From NCBI RefSeq assembly GCF_019973775.1, contig NZ_AP025032.1, forward strand, positions 3,162,001-3,226,000: a DNA stretch of 64,000 nucleotides, read 5' to 3'. This DNA comes from Aureimonas sp. SA4125. GTDB lineage: Bacteria; Pseudomonadota; Alphaproteobacteria; Rhizobiales; Rhizobiaceae. Both the position numbers and the translations under genes were made by a program. Shown here piece by piece: positions 8,901 through 17,035 of the stretch. Position 1 is the stretch's first letter, and each line of letters starts with the position of its first letter. The notes beneath the pieces were generated by a model. The model did not search any database, had not been told where the DNA came from, and saw nothing but the letters and a program-made list of their open reading frames with translations.

Positions 8901-8933
8901 TTGAGTAGTAATGAGTAGTAGAGTAGCCGTCAA
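8901..8933 (-). promoter_or_regulatory. Promoter of the SeqA-N/RAMA gene with tandem GAGTAGTA repeats
   Basis: On the minus strand TTGACG (8933-8928) is followed after 17 bases by TACTAC (8910-8905), a good -35/-10 pair. The spacer and -10 are built from direct repeats (plus strand TGAGTAGTAA, then TGAGTAGTAG, then GAGTAG). Repeats overlapping the promoter of a gene for a SeqA/ribbon-helix-helix-like protein suggest autoregulation. Confidence 0.5.
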
Positions 8934-8973
8934 CCTGTTTTGCGATCGCATCTCTGAGGGTTGCGAATGGACT

Positions 8974-9005
8974 TTGACGCCCGCTCCGCCGGCAACCACG
9001 CTTTC
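8974..9005 (+). promoter_or_regulatory. Island promoter-like motif, copy upstream of RNA ligase
   Basis: TTGACGCCCGCTCCGCCGGC then AACCACGCTTTC, 33-64 bases before the ligase start codon. Nearly identical to the copy at 10064. The TTGACG is a good -35 box, but the -10 position (CACGCT) is conserved without resembling TATAAT. Confidence 0.5.
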
Positions 9006-9037
9006 TCCCTAGCCCTCGGGCGCATGGGAGAAGACGC

Positions 9038-10045
9038 ATGAGCGAGTTCGTGAAGTGGCCGTCGATCGAGGCCTTCCACACGGTCTACCGACACAACGCC
9101 AAGATGATGCTCGGGACCGAGGTCGTCGACTACCGGGCCAAGATCAAGCTGCACGGCACGAACGCCGCCATCCGGATCGACGCCGATGGCACAGTCACCG
9201 CGCAGAAGCGCTCGTCCGATGCCACGCCGGAAGCCGACAACTACGACTTCGCCGCTTGGGTGCGAGACACGGCTTGGCACTGGTCGAGCCGTGTCGGACG
9301 CCTGTTCGACCCGCAGACGATGGTCGTCTTTGGCGAATGGGCCGGGCCGGGCGTCCAGAAGCTCGTGTCGGTGTCCGACATCCCGAAGCGGTGCTTTTTC
9401 GCCTTCGCCGTCTACCTTCCGGAGCGCGACCTCTTGATCTCAGATCCGGCGACGATCCGAGCGATCACGGGTTTCCTGCTCGACCGCACTTTCGACGTGC
9501 TGCCCTACCATGGCGACGCCCACCGCATGGACTTCGGCGACGAGGTCGGCGTGCGCATGGTCGTGGAACAGATCAACGCCGACGTGTCCGCGATCGACCG
9601 CTGCGACCCGTACATCGCCGAGCTCTTCGACATCGAGGGACCGGGTGAAGGACTCGTCTTCTTCCCGGCGGCCGAGTGCACGCTCGAGCGCTTCGCCACG
9701 ATGGCCTTCAAGGTGAAGGGCGGCAGCCACAAGGTGACGAAGGACGCCAAGCCAGCGCGCATCAACTCGTGGGCGACGTCCAGCCACCGCGAGTTCGTCG
9801 ACCATTACATGACCGACGCGCGCCTCGAGCAGGGGCTGGCCGAGGCATGCGGCGGGGTCACCGACATGCGCCGCGCTGGGGACTTCCTGAAGTGGGTCGG
9901 CAACGACGTCCGGAAGGAGAGCGTCGCCGACCTCGATGCCTCGGGACTGGAATGGTCCGACATTGCCAAGATGGTCAACCTCCAGGCGATCACGTGGTTC
10001 AAGCAGCGTGCGCTCGGGCCGTCGGTGTTGCGCGAGGCGGCGTAG
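9038..10045 (+). CDS. RNA ligase family protein (Rnl2-like)
   Basis: 335 residues, ATG 9038 with GGGAGAAG upstream. The nucleotidyltransferase motifs are in order: motif I KIKLHGTNAAI (about residue 32, with the Lys that would take AMP), motif III-like VVFGEWAG (about 93), motif IV GEGLVFF (about 203), and motif V MAFKVKGG (about 224). This is the RNA_ligase family of phage repair ligases, which reseal nicked or cleaved RNA such as tRNA cut by host defences. A helical C-terminal domain follows. It is a single-gene unit between two copies of the promoter-like motif. Confidence 0.8.
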   Translation: MSEFVKWPSIEAFHTVYRHNAKMMLGTEVVDYRAKIKLHGTNAAIRIDADGTVTAQKRSSDATPEADNYDFAAWVRDTAWHWSSRVGRLFDPQTMVVFGEWAGPGVQKLVSVSDIPKRCFFAFAVYLPERDLLISDPATIRAITGFLLDRTFDVLPYHGDAHRMDFGDEVGVRMVVEQINADVSAIDRCDPYIAELFDIEGPGEGLVFFPAAECTLERFATMAFKVKGGSHKVTKDAKPARINSWATSSHREFVDHYMTDARLEQGLAEACGGVTDMRRAGDFLKWVGNDVRKESVADLDASGLEWSDIAKMVNLQAITWFKQRALGPSVLREAA

Positions 10046-10063
10046 CCTGATCGTGCCGGCGGT

Positions 10064-10095
10064 TTGACGCCCGCGCCGCCGGCAACCACGCTTCT
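10064..10095 (+). promoter_or_regulatory. Island promoter-like motif, copy upstream of 10121 operon
   Basis: TTGACGCCCGCGCCGCCGGC then AACCACGCTTCT, ending 25 bases before ATG 10121. It differs from the copy at 8974 at one base in the first 29. Confidence 0.5.
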
Positions 10096-10120
10096 CTCCA
10101 TGCACTTGAGGGAGAGCACC

Positions 10121-10624
10121 ATGGCCTACACCCGCTACACGCCGACGGGCATCCGCGTCAGCCGCACGCCACCGACCGAGCCGCCACCGGCTGTCCAGCG
10201 CAAGGCGCGCAACGACGTCATTCTGCGCAACTGGTTGGCGGTGACGGGCGAGGCCCGCGCCAAGCGAATCCTCCTCGCCATCCAGCCGACGTCCGCGAAA
10301 ATCGGGCGCCGCTCCCGCGAGGGCCTGCGCGCCGCCATCAGGATCATCGGCACCGACCCCGTCGACGTCCGCCACGTCGGCGGCATCCTCCGCAGTATGG
10401 GCAGCATCCCGCACCTCGGCAACGCGCGGCTCGGCTACGTCGACGACGAGGCGCTGTGGGAAGACGCGCGGGCCGCCATGGGCATCGCCGAGGTTGCGGC
10501 GACGCGTCGGCGTGCGGCGTCGCGCACGGCGGGGCTGCTGGGCCAGAGCCTAGCAGTCGTTGAAGCGCTGCTGGGGGTGCCGGAAGGCGAGCGGGCGGTG
10601 CTCATGGAAAGGGAGATGGCGTGA
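10121..10624 (+). CDS. Hypothetical protein
   Basis: 167 residues, ATG 10121 with GAGGGAGAG as ribosome-binding site. The N-terminus is Thr/Pro-rich, the rest helical and basic (RRSREGLRAAIRIIG; TRRRAASRTAGLLG). The stop overlaps the next ATG (TGATG), opening a run of three coupled small genes. I do not recognise a family. Confidence 0.5.
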   Translation: MAYTRYTPTGIRVSRTPPTEPPPAVQRKARNDVILRNWLAVTGEARAKRILLAIQPTSAKIGRRSREGLRAAIRIIGTDPVDVRHVGGILRSMGSIPHLGNARLGYVDDEALWEDARAAMGIAEVAATRRRAASRTAGLLGQSLAVVEALLGVPEGERAVLMEREMA

Positions 10625-10887
10625 TGGACTGGGACGACAGTCGAATTGCTGAGGTACGCGATTATCCGAACGACACCTACATGGTCCTCTTCGACAAAGC
10701 CGCGGGATGGAGATGGTCGGCCGGCGGGCTGACTGGTTCGGCAGAATGGGATGATGACCCATTCGTTGGCGTAGGCTTCGATACGCTCGGCGCCGCGATG
10801 GATCATGCCGCGCGGCAGCTCGATCTCCGCGAGGGAGCGGCCAGCGGGTGGGTTCCTGATGCCCTTCCGACACCGGAGGTCGCGTGA
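10624..10887 (+). CDS. Hypothetical small acidic protein
   Basis: 87 residues from the ATG that shares a base with the previous stop. It is acidic and Trp-rich (WDDSRIAEVRDYP; GWRWSAGG), like many small phage proteins of unknown role. It is coupled to the next gene by another TGATG. Confidence 0.5.
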   Translation: MDWDDSRIAEVRDYPNDTYMVLFDKAAGWRWSAGGLTGSAEWDDDPFVGVGFDTLGAAMDHAARQLDLREGAASGWVPDALPTPEVA

Positions 10888-11213
10888 TGGGCAACGCCTT
10901 CGGCACCACCGCCCTCACGCCGCCTGTCCTCGATTACGGTGGCCCCGTCATGACGAACACGGTCGAGGTCGCGCCCGCAGCTCCCCTCGGCATCAACCAG
11001 GTGCTCGACGAAGTCCGCGCCTTCCGGGCAGCCGAGGCAGCGGAGAGACGACGCTTCGTCCAAGCAGCCACCGATACGGTCGCAGGGCTGTTCGCGCGCG
11101 GCCAGAACGATCAGGCGATGGCGATCCTGTGGTCGCTTACCCGTCCGGAGCCGTTCTGGGCGACGCGGTACTTGCCGCCCGACAGGAGGCATTCGTGGCC
11201 GACAGCGACGTGA
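10887..11213 (+). CDS. Hypothetical protein
   Basis: 108 residues, ATG 10887 overlapping the previous stop; an internal start at 10950 (MTNTVEVAP) is possible. The core is helical (RAFRAAEAAERRRFVQAA then ILWSLTRPEPFWA). Last gene of the three-gene run; the convergent membrane-protein gene ends ten bases away. No family recognised. Confidence 0.45.
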   Translation: MGNAFGTTALTPPVLDYGGPVMTNTVEVAPAAPLGINQVLDEVRAFRAAEAAERRRFVQAATDTVAGLFARGQNDQAMAILWSLTRPEPFWATRYLPPDRRHSWPTAT

Positions 11214-11222
11214 TCCGCAAGC

Positions 11223-11480
11223 TTATCGCCCGCTTGCCTTCCGCGCCAACGCCGCGCGGTCACGCCCCGTACCGATGCGGTTGCCGATAAGCCCAAGGAC
11301 GACAGCCCCCGCGACGAAGCCCCACACGCCGATGGCGTCGCCCCGGCCGGCGATCCCGATGCCGCCGAAGATGAAGCCTACGACCATGCCGAAGACGATG
11401 CCCGCGAGCGTCCAGTCGAGTTCGGCCCTCCGGTTCAGTGCCGTCGCCCGCACTGCGGCCTTCGCGTAAATCTCGCGCAT
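11223..11480 (-). CDS. Small two-TM membrane protein
   Basis: 85 residues. A basic N-terminus is followed by two hydrophobic helices (about residues 26-45 and 52-70) rich in Gly, then a basic tail. It fits a class II holin in size and topology, but no lysin gene is near and host-derived small membrane proteins look the same. Function unassigned. Confidence 0.45.
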   Translation of the reverse strand: MREIYAKAAVRATALNRRAELDWTLAGIVFGMVVGFIFGGIGIAGRGDAIGVWGFVAGAVVLGLIGNRIGTGRDRAALARKASGR

Positions 11481-11518
11481 AATTCCCCCTGCCTCTGGTC
11501 ACCAGCTTCGACGTTGAT

Positions 11519-12133
11519 TCAACGACGTGCCTTGCGAACGAGGTAGCCGTCAACGCGGGTCTCATGAACCTCGATATTCATCAGTTCAACCCGACTCTGG
11601 ACACGGTTCTTAATGTCGGGTTGCATACGCGCGCCCAGCCAGACATGGCGAACGGCGCCCGGCTCATATCCTGCTTGTCCACGGCTAGTCACGAATAGCC
11701 GCCATTCCCGCTCGTAGACCCACTTCAGGCTTTTCGTAGAGAGTATCGCCCGCGCATGCTCCCCTTCGTCCCTGCCGGACACCTCCACGGTTTGGGGCTG
11801 TTCACCGTAAGCCATCCGAGCAAGCGTGGCAGTCTGGTCCTCTAGGCCATCAAGGAGACTTTCGACGTCATAGGCGATGCAGATGCCCCGGAAGCCATCC
11901 GCATAGTGCGCCCACATCAGCTCGTTATCCCAACTCTCTGAAAACGCCGCGATACCTAAACTAAGCTTCTGATGCCGAACGGATTCGACAAACCTCCGGT
12001 ATTGGTGCCTTTCGTTCCCGCCGTACGCGGCATCGTACAAGCCTTCCATTGCGTCGTTCATTTCCGGATATGTTGGGCAGAAGACGTAATGCTCTTCGAT
12101 GGCCCGGATCTCCATCTCGAACTTATCCGGCAT
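11519..12133 (-). pseudogene. DUF2971 gene, 3' part, cut off by the IS1595-family element
   Basis: The visible ORF (204 residues) carries DUF2971 features: NDAMEGLYDAAYGG near its start, AAFSESWDNELMWAHYADGF in the middle, and KWVYEREWRLF later. Its first ATG lies inside the inverted repeat of the inserted element, giving MPDKFEME in place of the original start. The missing N-terminus is on the far side of the element at 14984-15079. Removing the element and one 8-bp duplication gives a continuous 234-residue frame. The truncated form could still be translated from the repeat's ATG. Confidence 0.8.
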
Positions 12134-12275
12134 TAGGTAGCAAAGACCACAAAACGCTGATTAACGGGCTGGCGACGCTCGATGTTTCTTGCCGGAGTGT
12201 CGGCCGCACCGAGGTGCGCTTGCTGTCCGCTATGGCAAGGGATACATTCTGGGCTAGTCGGCAGAGGTCACGAAA

Positions 12276-12530
12276 ATGATGTCAGTTCACGATGCGCTGG
12301 AAGCATGGCAGCAGGGTGAGATCACTGCCTCGCGCGCGATGGCGCTATCCGGGGCCGTGGATGTCTTGGAGTTGTACGGCTTGGCCGCAGCGTGTGGGGT
12401 CGATATCAATCTAGACATGGCCGACGGCGAGCTTCGCGTCTCATCAGCCGTGACGAAGGCGGTGGAAAATGCCATTGCCAAGAACACCAGCAACGACCCG
12501 ATTGCTTCGTCGGGAACTCGTGCCGCTTGA
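12276..12530 (+). CDS. Putative antitoxin paired with PIN toxin
   Basis: 84 residues, ATG-ATG at 12276. The first 50 residues (MMSVHDALEAWQQGEI, then ALSGAVDVLELYGLAAACGV) are helical and closely match an orphan gene at 42915-43103 in the same island. The C-terminus is polar and Lys/Asn-rich, suited to wrapping a toxin. The stop overlaps the TTG start of the PIN gene by four bases. Gene order and overlap are those of type II toxin-antitoxin operons. Confidence 0.65.
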   Translation: MMSVHDALEAWQQGEITASRAMALSGAVDVLELYGLAAACGVDINLDMADGELRVSSAVTKAVENAIAKNTSNDPIASSGTRAA

Positions 12531-13144
12531 ACGAGAGTCGCATTCCGGTCACGCTGGTGATCGTCGATACTGGTCCTCTCATCAGCTTGGCTGCCTGCGA
12601 CCGTCTGGACTTGCTCGATCAGTTCTCGTTGCGAGTGCGCGTTACCGATGTCGTGAAGTCGGAATGCCTTCGATACCCCAATAAGGTCGGGGGTAACGTC
12701 CTTGGATCTTGGTTCGGCCAGTTCGACGGGAAGATTTGCCACGTAGTGAAAACCCCTTTCCTCGAGACTTGGCAGGATGCCGTCCGCCAAGAGGAAGCTG
12801 GAGACGAAACGCACCCTTCGAAGGGCATAGGCGACGCGTCGATCGCATGGCTTCTTCAGCGCATCAACGCGTCGCCGCCTCAAGAGGAGATCGTTCTCCT
12901 TCTTTCTGAAGATGCTCCGTTTGGCAATGGCGCTGTCTTGGCGACCCATCCCGAGGTCTACATGCTGTCGACCCGCATGTTTTTGAAGGTTTTGGAAAAT
13001 TTCGAGATCATCGAGTCTGCAAGCCAGATTATATCTGATATTGCCGATGCCGGAAGGACGGTCTCCCGTTATGCTTCCGACCGCCCGGGGAAGATTGCGC
13101 CAGGGCTAAAGTCGCAGTGGACCGACCCGCTGAAGCGGACGTAA
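12527..13144 (+). CDS. PIN-domain toxin-like ribonuclease
   Basis: 205 residues from TTG 12527, overlapping the antitoxin stop (TTGA); GTG 12557 is an alternative. PIN-type acidic sites are visible: VIVDTGPLISLAA at the N-terminus, GIGDASIAWLL in the centre, and LLLSEDAPFGNG later. PIN toxins cut RNA, often tRNA or rRNA. It is longer than typical VapC by about 70 residues, with a polar C-terminal extension. It is a passenger of the IS1595-family element. Confidence 0.7.
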   Translation: MNESRIPVTLVIVDTGPLISLAACDRLDLLDQFSLRVRVTDVVKSECLRYPNKVGGNVLGSWFGQFDGKICHVVKTPFLETWQDAVRQEEAGDETHPSKGIGDASIAWLLQRINASPPQEEIVLLLSEDAPFGNGAVLATHPEVYMLSTRMFLKVLENFEIIESASQIISDIADAGRTVSRYASDRPGKIAPGLKSQWTDPLKRT

Positions 13145-13433
13145 GCCGCATTCTGAAACCCTCGTTGACGGCATCGCGGGAATACGATCGACATCCGTCG
13201 GGGTTCCTGGTACGAGACCCACTATGCTCTATCGGCTCATAGCACAGCGCTGACATCCACCCGCCGCGACCCCTGTCGCGCGTCGTCATCGTTCGTCACG
13301 AGACCGACCTCCAGCCGGAGCCCGAGCATGATCCCGTCGTCCCCCATCTTCATCGAGCGCATCGTCCCGACCGTCGTCCGGAGCTGTAAAATACCGCGCC
13401 AGTCTCGCCTCGTTCCGAGGGAGGCGCTGAGCC

Positions 13434-14462
13434 ATGGGGCAGCACTTCCTCCTCTCCCCGGACTGCCGGACGCTGACGGTCATGGACCTTGCGCGGATCA
13501 CGGAGGCGAAGGCGTACGCTTGGTTCAAGCAGGCACGCTGGTTCAAGACGGAAGGCAAACCGTACTGTCCTGACTGCGGGACGCTGCGCTGCTACGGGAT
13601 GACACGGTCGCGCTTCAAGTGCTCCGACGGCGCCTGCAAGAAGGTCTTCACGGTCACCTCCGGCACGGCCTTTGCCTTCCGCAAGTTGTCCTTCAAGAAG
13701 ATGCTTATCGCGATCTGGTTCGCCGCGAACTCCGTGAAGGGCAAGGCCGCGCTCCAGCTCTCCCGCGAGATCGGCGTGCAGTTCAAGACGGCCTGGGTGC
13801 TCCTGATGAAGCTGCGCGAAGTCGTGGCGGCACGGCGGGAGACAATGCGCATCGACAGCGAGGTCGAGATCGACGGCAAATACATCGGCGGTCATGTGCG
13901 CAAGAAGAACAAGGCCGAGGACCGCGTCGACAGGCGCTTGAAGGAGAACCGCAGCCCAGACCGTCTCTGCGCTCTCGCCATCCGCGGCCGCGCACCAGGC
14001 AGCCCGACGTTCACGCGGGTAATCCAGAACGAGGACGGCGAGGCGGCGTGGGCGGCCGTGCGTGACCACGTGTCGAGGGATGTCACCGTCTACGCCGATG
14101 AGCATTCCAGCTACGACGACCTCCTCGGGCTCAACCGCATGAAGCGGGTGAACCATTCCGAGGCCTACGCCACGAAGGAAGGCTACAACACGAACCTCGT
14201 CGAGAGCTTCTTCAGTCGCCTCGAGCGCTCTTATGTCGGCATCCACCACCGCTTCTCGATGAAGTATCTCGACTGGTACGTTGCAGATGTCGCCTGGCGC
14301 GAGGACTTCCGAGGCCGGGCGAACGGCTTCCAGACGAAGACGCTCCTCGGTCTAGCCCTTAACCGCCCCACCTCACGGTTTCTTTGCGGCTACTGGCAGG
14401 GCAACTGCCCGCCGGACCTCATCTGGGAGAAGCCGAAGAAGGACGATCCAGAGCCATCTTAG
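13434..14462 (+). CDS. IS1595-family DDE transposase
   Basis: 342 residues, ATG 13434. The N-terminal zinc ribbon (YCPDCGTL then CSDGACKKVF) is typical of the ISXO2-like transposases. The catalytic triad can be read as D in VEIDGKYIGG, D in YADEHSSYDDL, and E in NLVESFFSRLE. The length is usual and the frame intact, so the element may be active. The 289-base gap before it (13145-13433) shows no gene. Confidence 0.9.
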   Translation: MGQHFLLSPDCRTLTVMDLARITEAKAYAWFKQARWFKTEGKPYCPDCGTLRCYGMTRSRFKCSDGACKKVFTVTSGTAFAFRKLSFKKMLIAIWFAANSVKGKAALQLSREIGVQFKTAWVLLMKLREVVAARRETMRIDSEVEIDGKYIGGHVRKKNKAEDRVDRRLKENRSPDRLCALAIRGRAPGSPTFTRVIQNEDGEAAWAAVRDHVSRDVTVYADEHSSYDDLLGLNRMKRVNHSEAYATKEGYNTNLVESFFSRLERSYVGIHHRFSMKYLDWYVADVAWREDFRGRANGFQTKTLLGLALNRPTSRFLCGYWQGNCPPDLIWEKPKKDDPEPS

Positions 14463-14896
14463 GCTGCGATCTCCCAAAGGTTCTTGATTCCGTCCGCCGC
14501 CCGCACCTGGCGCACGCGATCGCGCTTCATCAGGCCACTGAGCGTCGCGGAGACGTTGCTGGAGAAGCGTTTCAGTGCGGGATCTGCCGGATCAACACCG
14601 TGGCGGATGCCGATGGCTTCAGCACACTCGCCCGTCGAGATCGGCCGCCCAGCCTCGCGCAGTGTCTGGAACACTGCCTCGGTTTTGTTGATCTGCTGGA
14701 GTTGAAGCGGCAATGGATGCCGAGAGATCTTTGCTTTCGGTAACGGTGCCGCTACGGCCGCCGACGGGTCGTAGAAGTGGATGATGCCGTCAAAGGACAA
14801 CAGCACGCCTTCCAGCACCGAAATCCTCGAGCGCAACTCGGCAATCTCGGCCGCCACACCCGCCCTGCGGGCCTTGAGATCGTCCTCGAAACCCAT
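14459..14896 (-). CDS. Passenger protein of the IS element, coiled coil plus winged-helix-like domain
   Basis: 145 residues on the minus strand, overlapping the end of the transposase gene by four bases. The N-terminus is a coiled coil (RRAGVAAEIAELRSRISVLE); the C-terminal half (TEAVFQTLREAGRPISTGEC, then LSGLMKRDRVRQV) reads as a winged helix. It could regulate the transposase or the toxin pair, but this is inference. Confidence 0.55.
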   Translation of the reverse strand: MGFEDDLKARRAGVAAEIAELRSRISVLEGVLLSFDGIIHFYDPSAAVAAPLPKAKISRHPLPLQLQQINKTEAVFQTLREAGRPISTGECAEAIGIRHGVDPADPALKRFSSNVSATLSGLMKRDRVRQVRAADGIKNLWEIAA

Positions 14897-14975
14897 TGCC
14901 CGAACTCCCGCGAATGTTGCGGATTCGTACCCGGAAACGGGATGCCGATCTTGTGGCTTTTGCTACCTAATGCCG

Positions 14976-15079
14976 AACTTATCTACTCTCCCCGCACTGC
15001 TATCCTTGGATGGATGCGGGGAAAGGGATCTGTAGCGATAGAGCAACTTCGGCTTAGCATGAGTTTTAATGGTGGCCAC
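14976..15079 (-). pseudogene. DUF2971 gene, 5' part
   Basis: Reading leftward from GTG 15079 (GGGAG lies upstream) gives MATIKTHAKPKLLYRYRSL and continues to VDKF at the element border. LLYRYRSL is the standard opening of DUF2971 proteins. The frame joins that of the 11519-12119 segment exactly when the element and one AACTTATC copy are removed. Confidence 0.75.
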
Positions 15080-15157
15080 TTGGCAGCTCCCAGTCCGTGG
15101 TCAAAGCGAACGCGATCCCGTCGTTGAACGTGCCACCATGGCCTCGCAGAGGCCCCG

Positions 15158-15781
15158 TTAGCACCACGGGTTCCCCAAGTTTGGCCAAGGCTGCGCCAGC
15201 CCTTCGTCGATGAGCACCTGCCCGGCGTCCCTCCCGTCAGCTAGCGTCACGGTGACGAGCCGCCGCCCGTGCCTGTCCGTGCTCCCGCCCGACATCGTGT
15301 AGCCCCCCGACATCAGCGACTGGAGCCGCCGCGTGGCGCGGTCTCCTACCGTGCGCTCGGCGGCGCATTCCGGCCGGCCGACTTCAGGTGCGTCGACGCC
15401 GCCGGACCTGGTCGTCAGCCGCCACGGCTCGCCGTTCGCCACACCGGAGTCGCCGTCAGTGATGCATGTGACGCCGCCTCCCCCGCGTCGGAACTTGGGC
15501 GGGCAGAGGGGAAGGCTGCGGGCGGCGTTGGGCTTTGCCGCAGAGCCGGATGCCGTCGTGCGTTGGGCGTCGGCGCCGTCGATCGATCCGAACCAGCCCT
15601 GACCTTCGGTCGCCGCCACGACGAAGGCCACGAGGGCCATGGCGACGCCGACAGCGAGGTTTCGGATGAGCTTGCGCGGTGCCCGGGAGCGGCGGCGTGC
15701 AGGCGGGGTGCTGGCACGGTTGCTTCGGTCAAACGGCTGACGAGGTCGGGGATTAGGAGGAGGAATGTGGCGCGAGCTCAC
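15158..15781 (-). CDS. Membrane-anchored staphylococcal-nuclease-like protein
   Basis: 207 residues. A basic Pro-rich N-terminus is followed by one membrane segment (about residues 41-58) and then a periplasm-facing SNase-like domain: GDSGVANGEPW, VDAPEVGRPECAAER (with the acidic and Arg positions expected at the active site), and DRHGRRLVTVTLADGRD. SNase domains hydrolyse DNA and RNA. The start overlaps the stop of the next upstream gene by four bases. Confidence 0.7.
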   Translation of the reverse strand: MSSRHIPPPNPRPRQPFDRSNRASTPPARRRSRAPRKLIRNLAVGVAMALVAFVVAATEGQGWFGSIDGADAQRTTASGSAAKPNAARSLPLCPPKFRRGGGGVTCITDGDSGVANGEPWRLTTRSGGVDAPEVGRPECAAERTVGDRATRRLQSLMSGGYTMSGGSTDRHGRRLVTVTLADGRDAGQVLIDEGLAQPWPNLGNPWC

Positions 15782-16302
15782 GTGGTTTCGCCTCCCCCGT
15801 CGATTCGCCCGAGAAGCCGTTCGACGAGTTGCTCCAGTCCGTCCAACCGCTGGAAGCCGCTTCCCCGCAGCCGAACGTGGTTCTTGCGATCCGGCCGCAC
15901 GCCCTCCGCGGTTCGCCCGATACGCCTCGCCGGCCGATAGCCTTCAAGCGACGGCATCGGCTCTCCGGGTTCGGCGCCGAAGTACCAGTAGGCGCGAACC
16001 TCGAGTGCATCGTCGACGTCGAGATAGACGACGCAGCCGGACGGCTTGTCTGCCAGCGATGTGGCGATGTCGAAGTTGCCAGGGTTCTTGAGGCGCCCGG
16101 CCTTGAGCTGCACGTGCCGGACGACGACGCCCCAAGCGATGACAAGGTCGTAGCCGTAGCCATCGAACTCGGACCGCAGGATCTCGACGTCGGTGATCCC
16201 GGCACTCCACAGAAGCCGCCAGATGTCGGCGACGAGGGAGTGCTCTAGGATACGTTCGCGGAGGCTGGACGCCGTGGCGTGCTGGGTGCGCATATCAATC
16301 AT
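15778..16302 (-). CDS. PD-(D/E)XK-like nuclease-fold protein
   Basis: 174 residues; the start at 16302 (MIDMRTQHATASSLRERILE) is chosen over longer GC-rich extensions. SEFDGYGYDLVI followed by VVVRHVQLKAG gives the D...QLK spacing of PD-(D/E)XK nucleases. It overlaps the upstream gene by eight bases and the SNase gene by four, so the three are one operon. Whether it cuts DNA is not shown. Confidence 0.55.
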   Translation of the reverse strand: MIDMRTQHATASSLRERILEHSLVADIWRLLWSAGITDVEILRSEFDGYGYDLVIAWGVVVRHVQLKAGRLKNPGNFDIATSLADKPSGCVVYLDVDDALEVRAYWYFGAEPGEPMPSLEGYRPARRIGRTAEGVRPDRKNHVRLRGSGFQRLDGLEQLVERLLGRIDGGGETT

Positions 16303-17035
16303 CAACGGCTTCCTCGGCAACGGTGGGGGCTGCGTCGATGGTTCGAGGGGCAACCTCAAGCAGGAGGTACCCGAGACCGCCGCCCGACGGCGCGGCGGTC
16401 CATCTGAACTCGTAGTCCGAGCCAAGTGTGATCGCATCTCCGTACGGCATCGCAGTTTTGTAGGTCAGCGGCGTCCCGGCGCGGTAGGACGCCCCGTCGC
16501 GGAAGTCGAAGGCCTTGGTGTCGTCGCTGTAGCCGGGATGCACATGGTAGTGCGTGTGATCCGTCGCGATCAGCGAGAAGCCCACGTCGGCGACATCGGC
16601 GCACCGTTCTAACCGTGAGATGTCGGAGAAGGCGTCGTACCTGTTGTTGGGCTCGCGGTGGTTGGCTCGTTTGAAGAACTTTAGCTCGATCGCGCAACGG
16701 GCCTTGGATCCATCTCCTTTCCCGATCCGGAACCAGATGTCGATACGACCGCGCGACGTCTTTCTGCCCGAGCGTCCCGACGCGTCAATCAAGGGCTTTT
16801 CCAGCTCGATCGAGATCGTCTCCCGGCTGTCGACGAGTTCGAGGTCAGCCACCGTCGAGATGATCCGGCCAAGGTGAAGCTGGAGGGTTGCCTCGCTCTC
16901 GCAGCGGATCCGGCCGCCTGCGATCTGAGCGAAGAGCTTCTGGGTCGCCGTCGTCACGATGTGGCGGAGGCGTTCGATGTCGGCGCCCGTGGCGCGCGGG
17001 GCGTTATGCCCTTCTTCGGTGTCGACGAATGCCAT
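16295..17035 (-). CDS. PD-(D/E)XK-like nuclease-fold protein, operon leader
   Basis: 246 residues from ATG 17035, with GGAGG upstream on the minus strand. After a helical N-terminus (LRHIVTTATQKLFAQI) comes a restriction-like core: ESEATLQLHLGRI, GRIDIWFRIGKGDGSKARCA and AIELKFFKR, matching E, D and ExK. The C-terminal half is strand-rich with many His and Tyr. It leads a three-gene set of nuclease-like proteins, suggesting a defence cassette, though no partner motor or methylase is adjacent. Confidence 0.6.
   Translation of the reverse strand: MAFVDTEEGHNAPRATGADIERLRHIVTTATQKLFAQIAGGRIRCESEATLQLHLGRIISTVADLELVDSRETISIELEKPLIDASGRSGRKTSRGRIDIWFRIGKGDGSKARCAIELKFFKRANHREPNNRYDAFSDISRLERCADVADVGFSLIATDHTHYHVHPGYSDDTKAFDFRDGASYRAGTPLTYKTAMPYGDAITLGSDYEFRWTAAPSGGGLGYLLLEVAPRTIDAAPTVAEEAVDD

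Larger units (their letters stand above)
12128..14975. mobile_element. IS1595-family element with toxin-antitoxin passengers
   Basis: 2,848 bp bounded by inverted repeats beginning CGGCATTAGGTAGCAAA; both ends agree for 17 bases and then imperfectly (GACCACAA against AGCCACAA). Direct repeats AACTTATC flank it at 12120-12127 and 14976-14983, an 8-bp duplication as known for IS1595 elements. It contains, in order, a small antitoxin-like gene, a PIN-domain gene, the DDE transposase, and a minus-strand gene of unknown role. It split a DUF2971 gene. Confidence 0.85.

Noticed and set aside
9440-10414. 324-residue minus-strand ORF opposite the RNA ligase
   Set aside because: The plus strand holds the ligase motifs and a ribosome-binding site; the minus-strand frame shows no family pattern.
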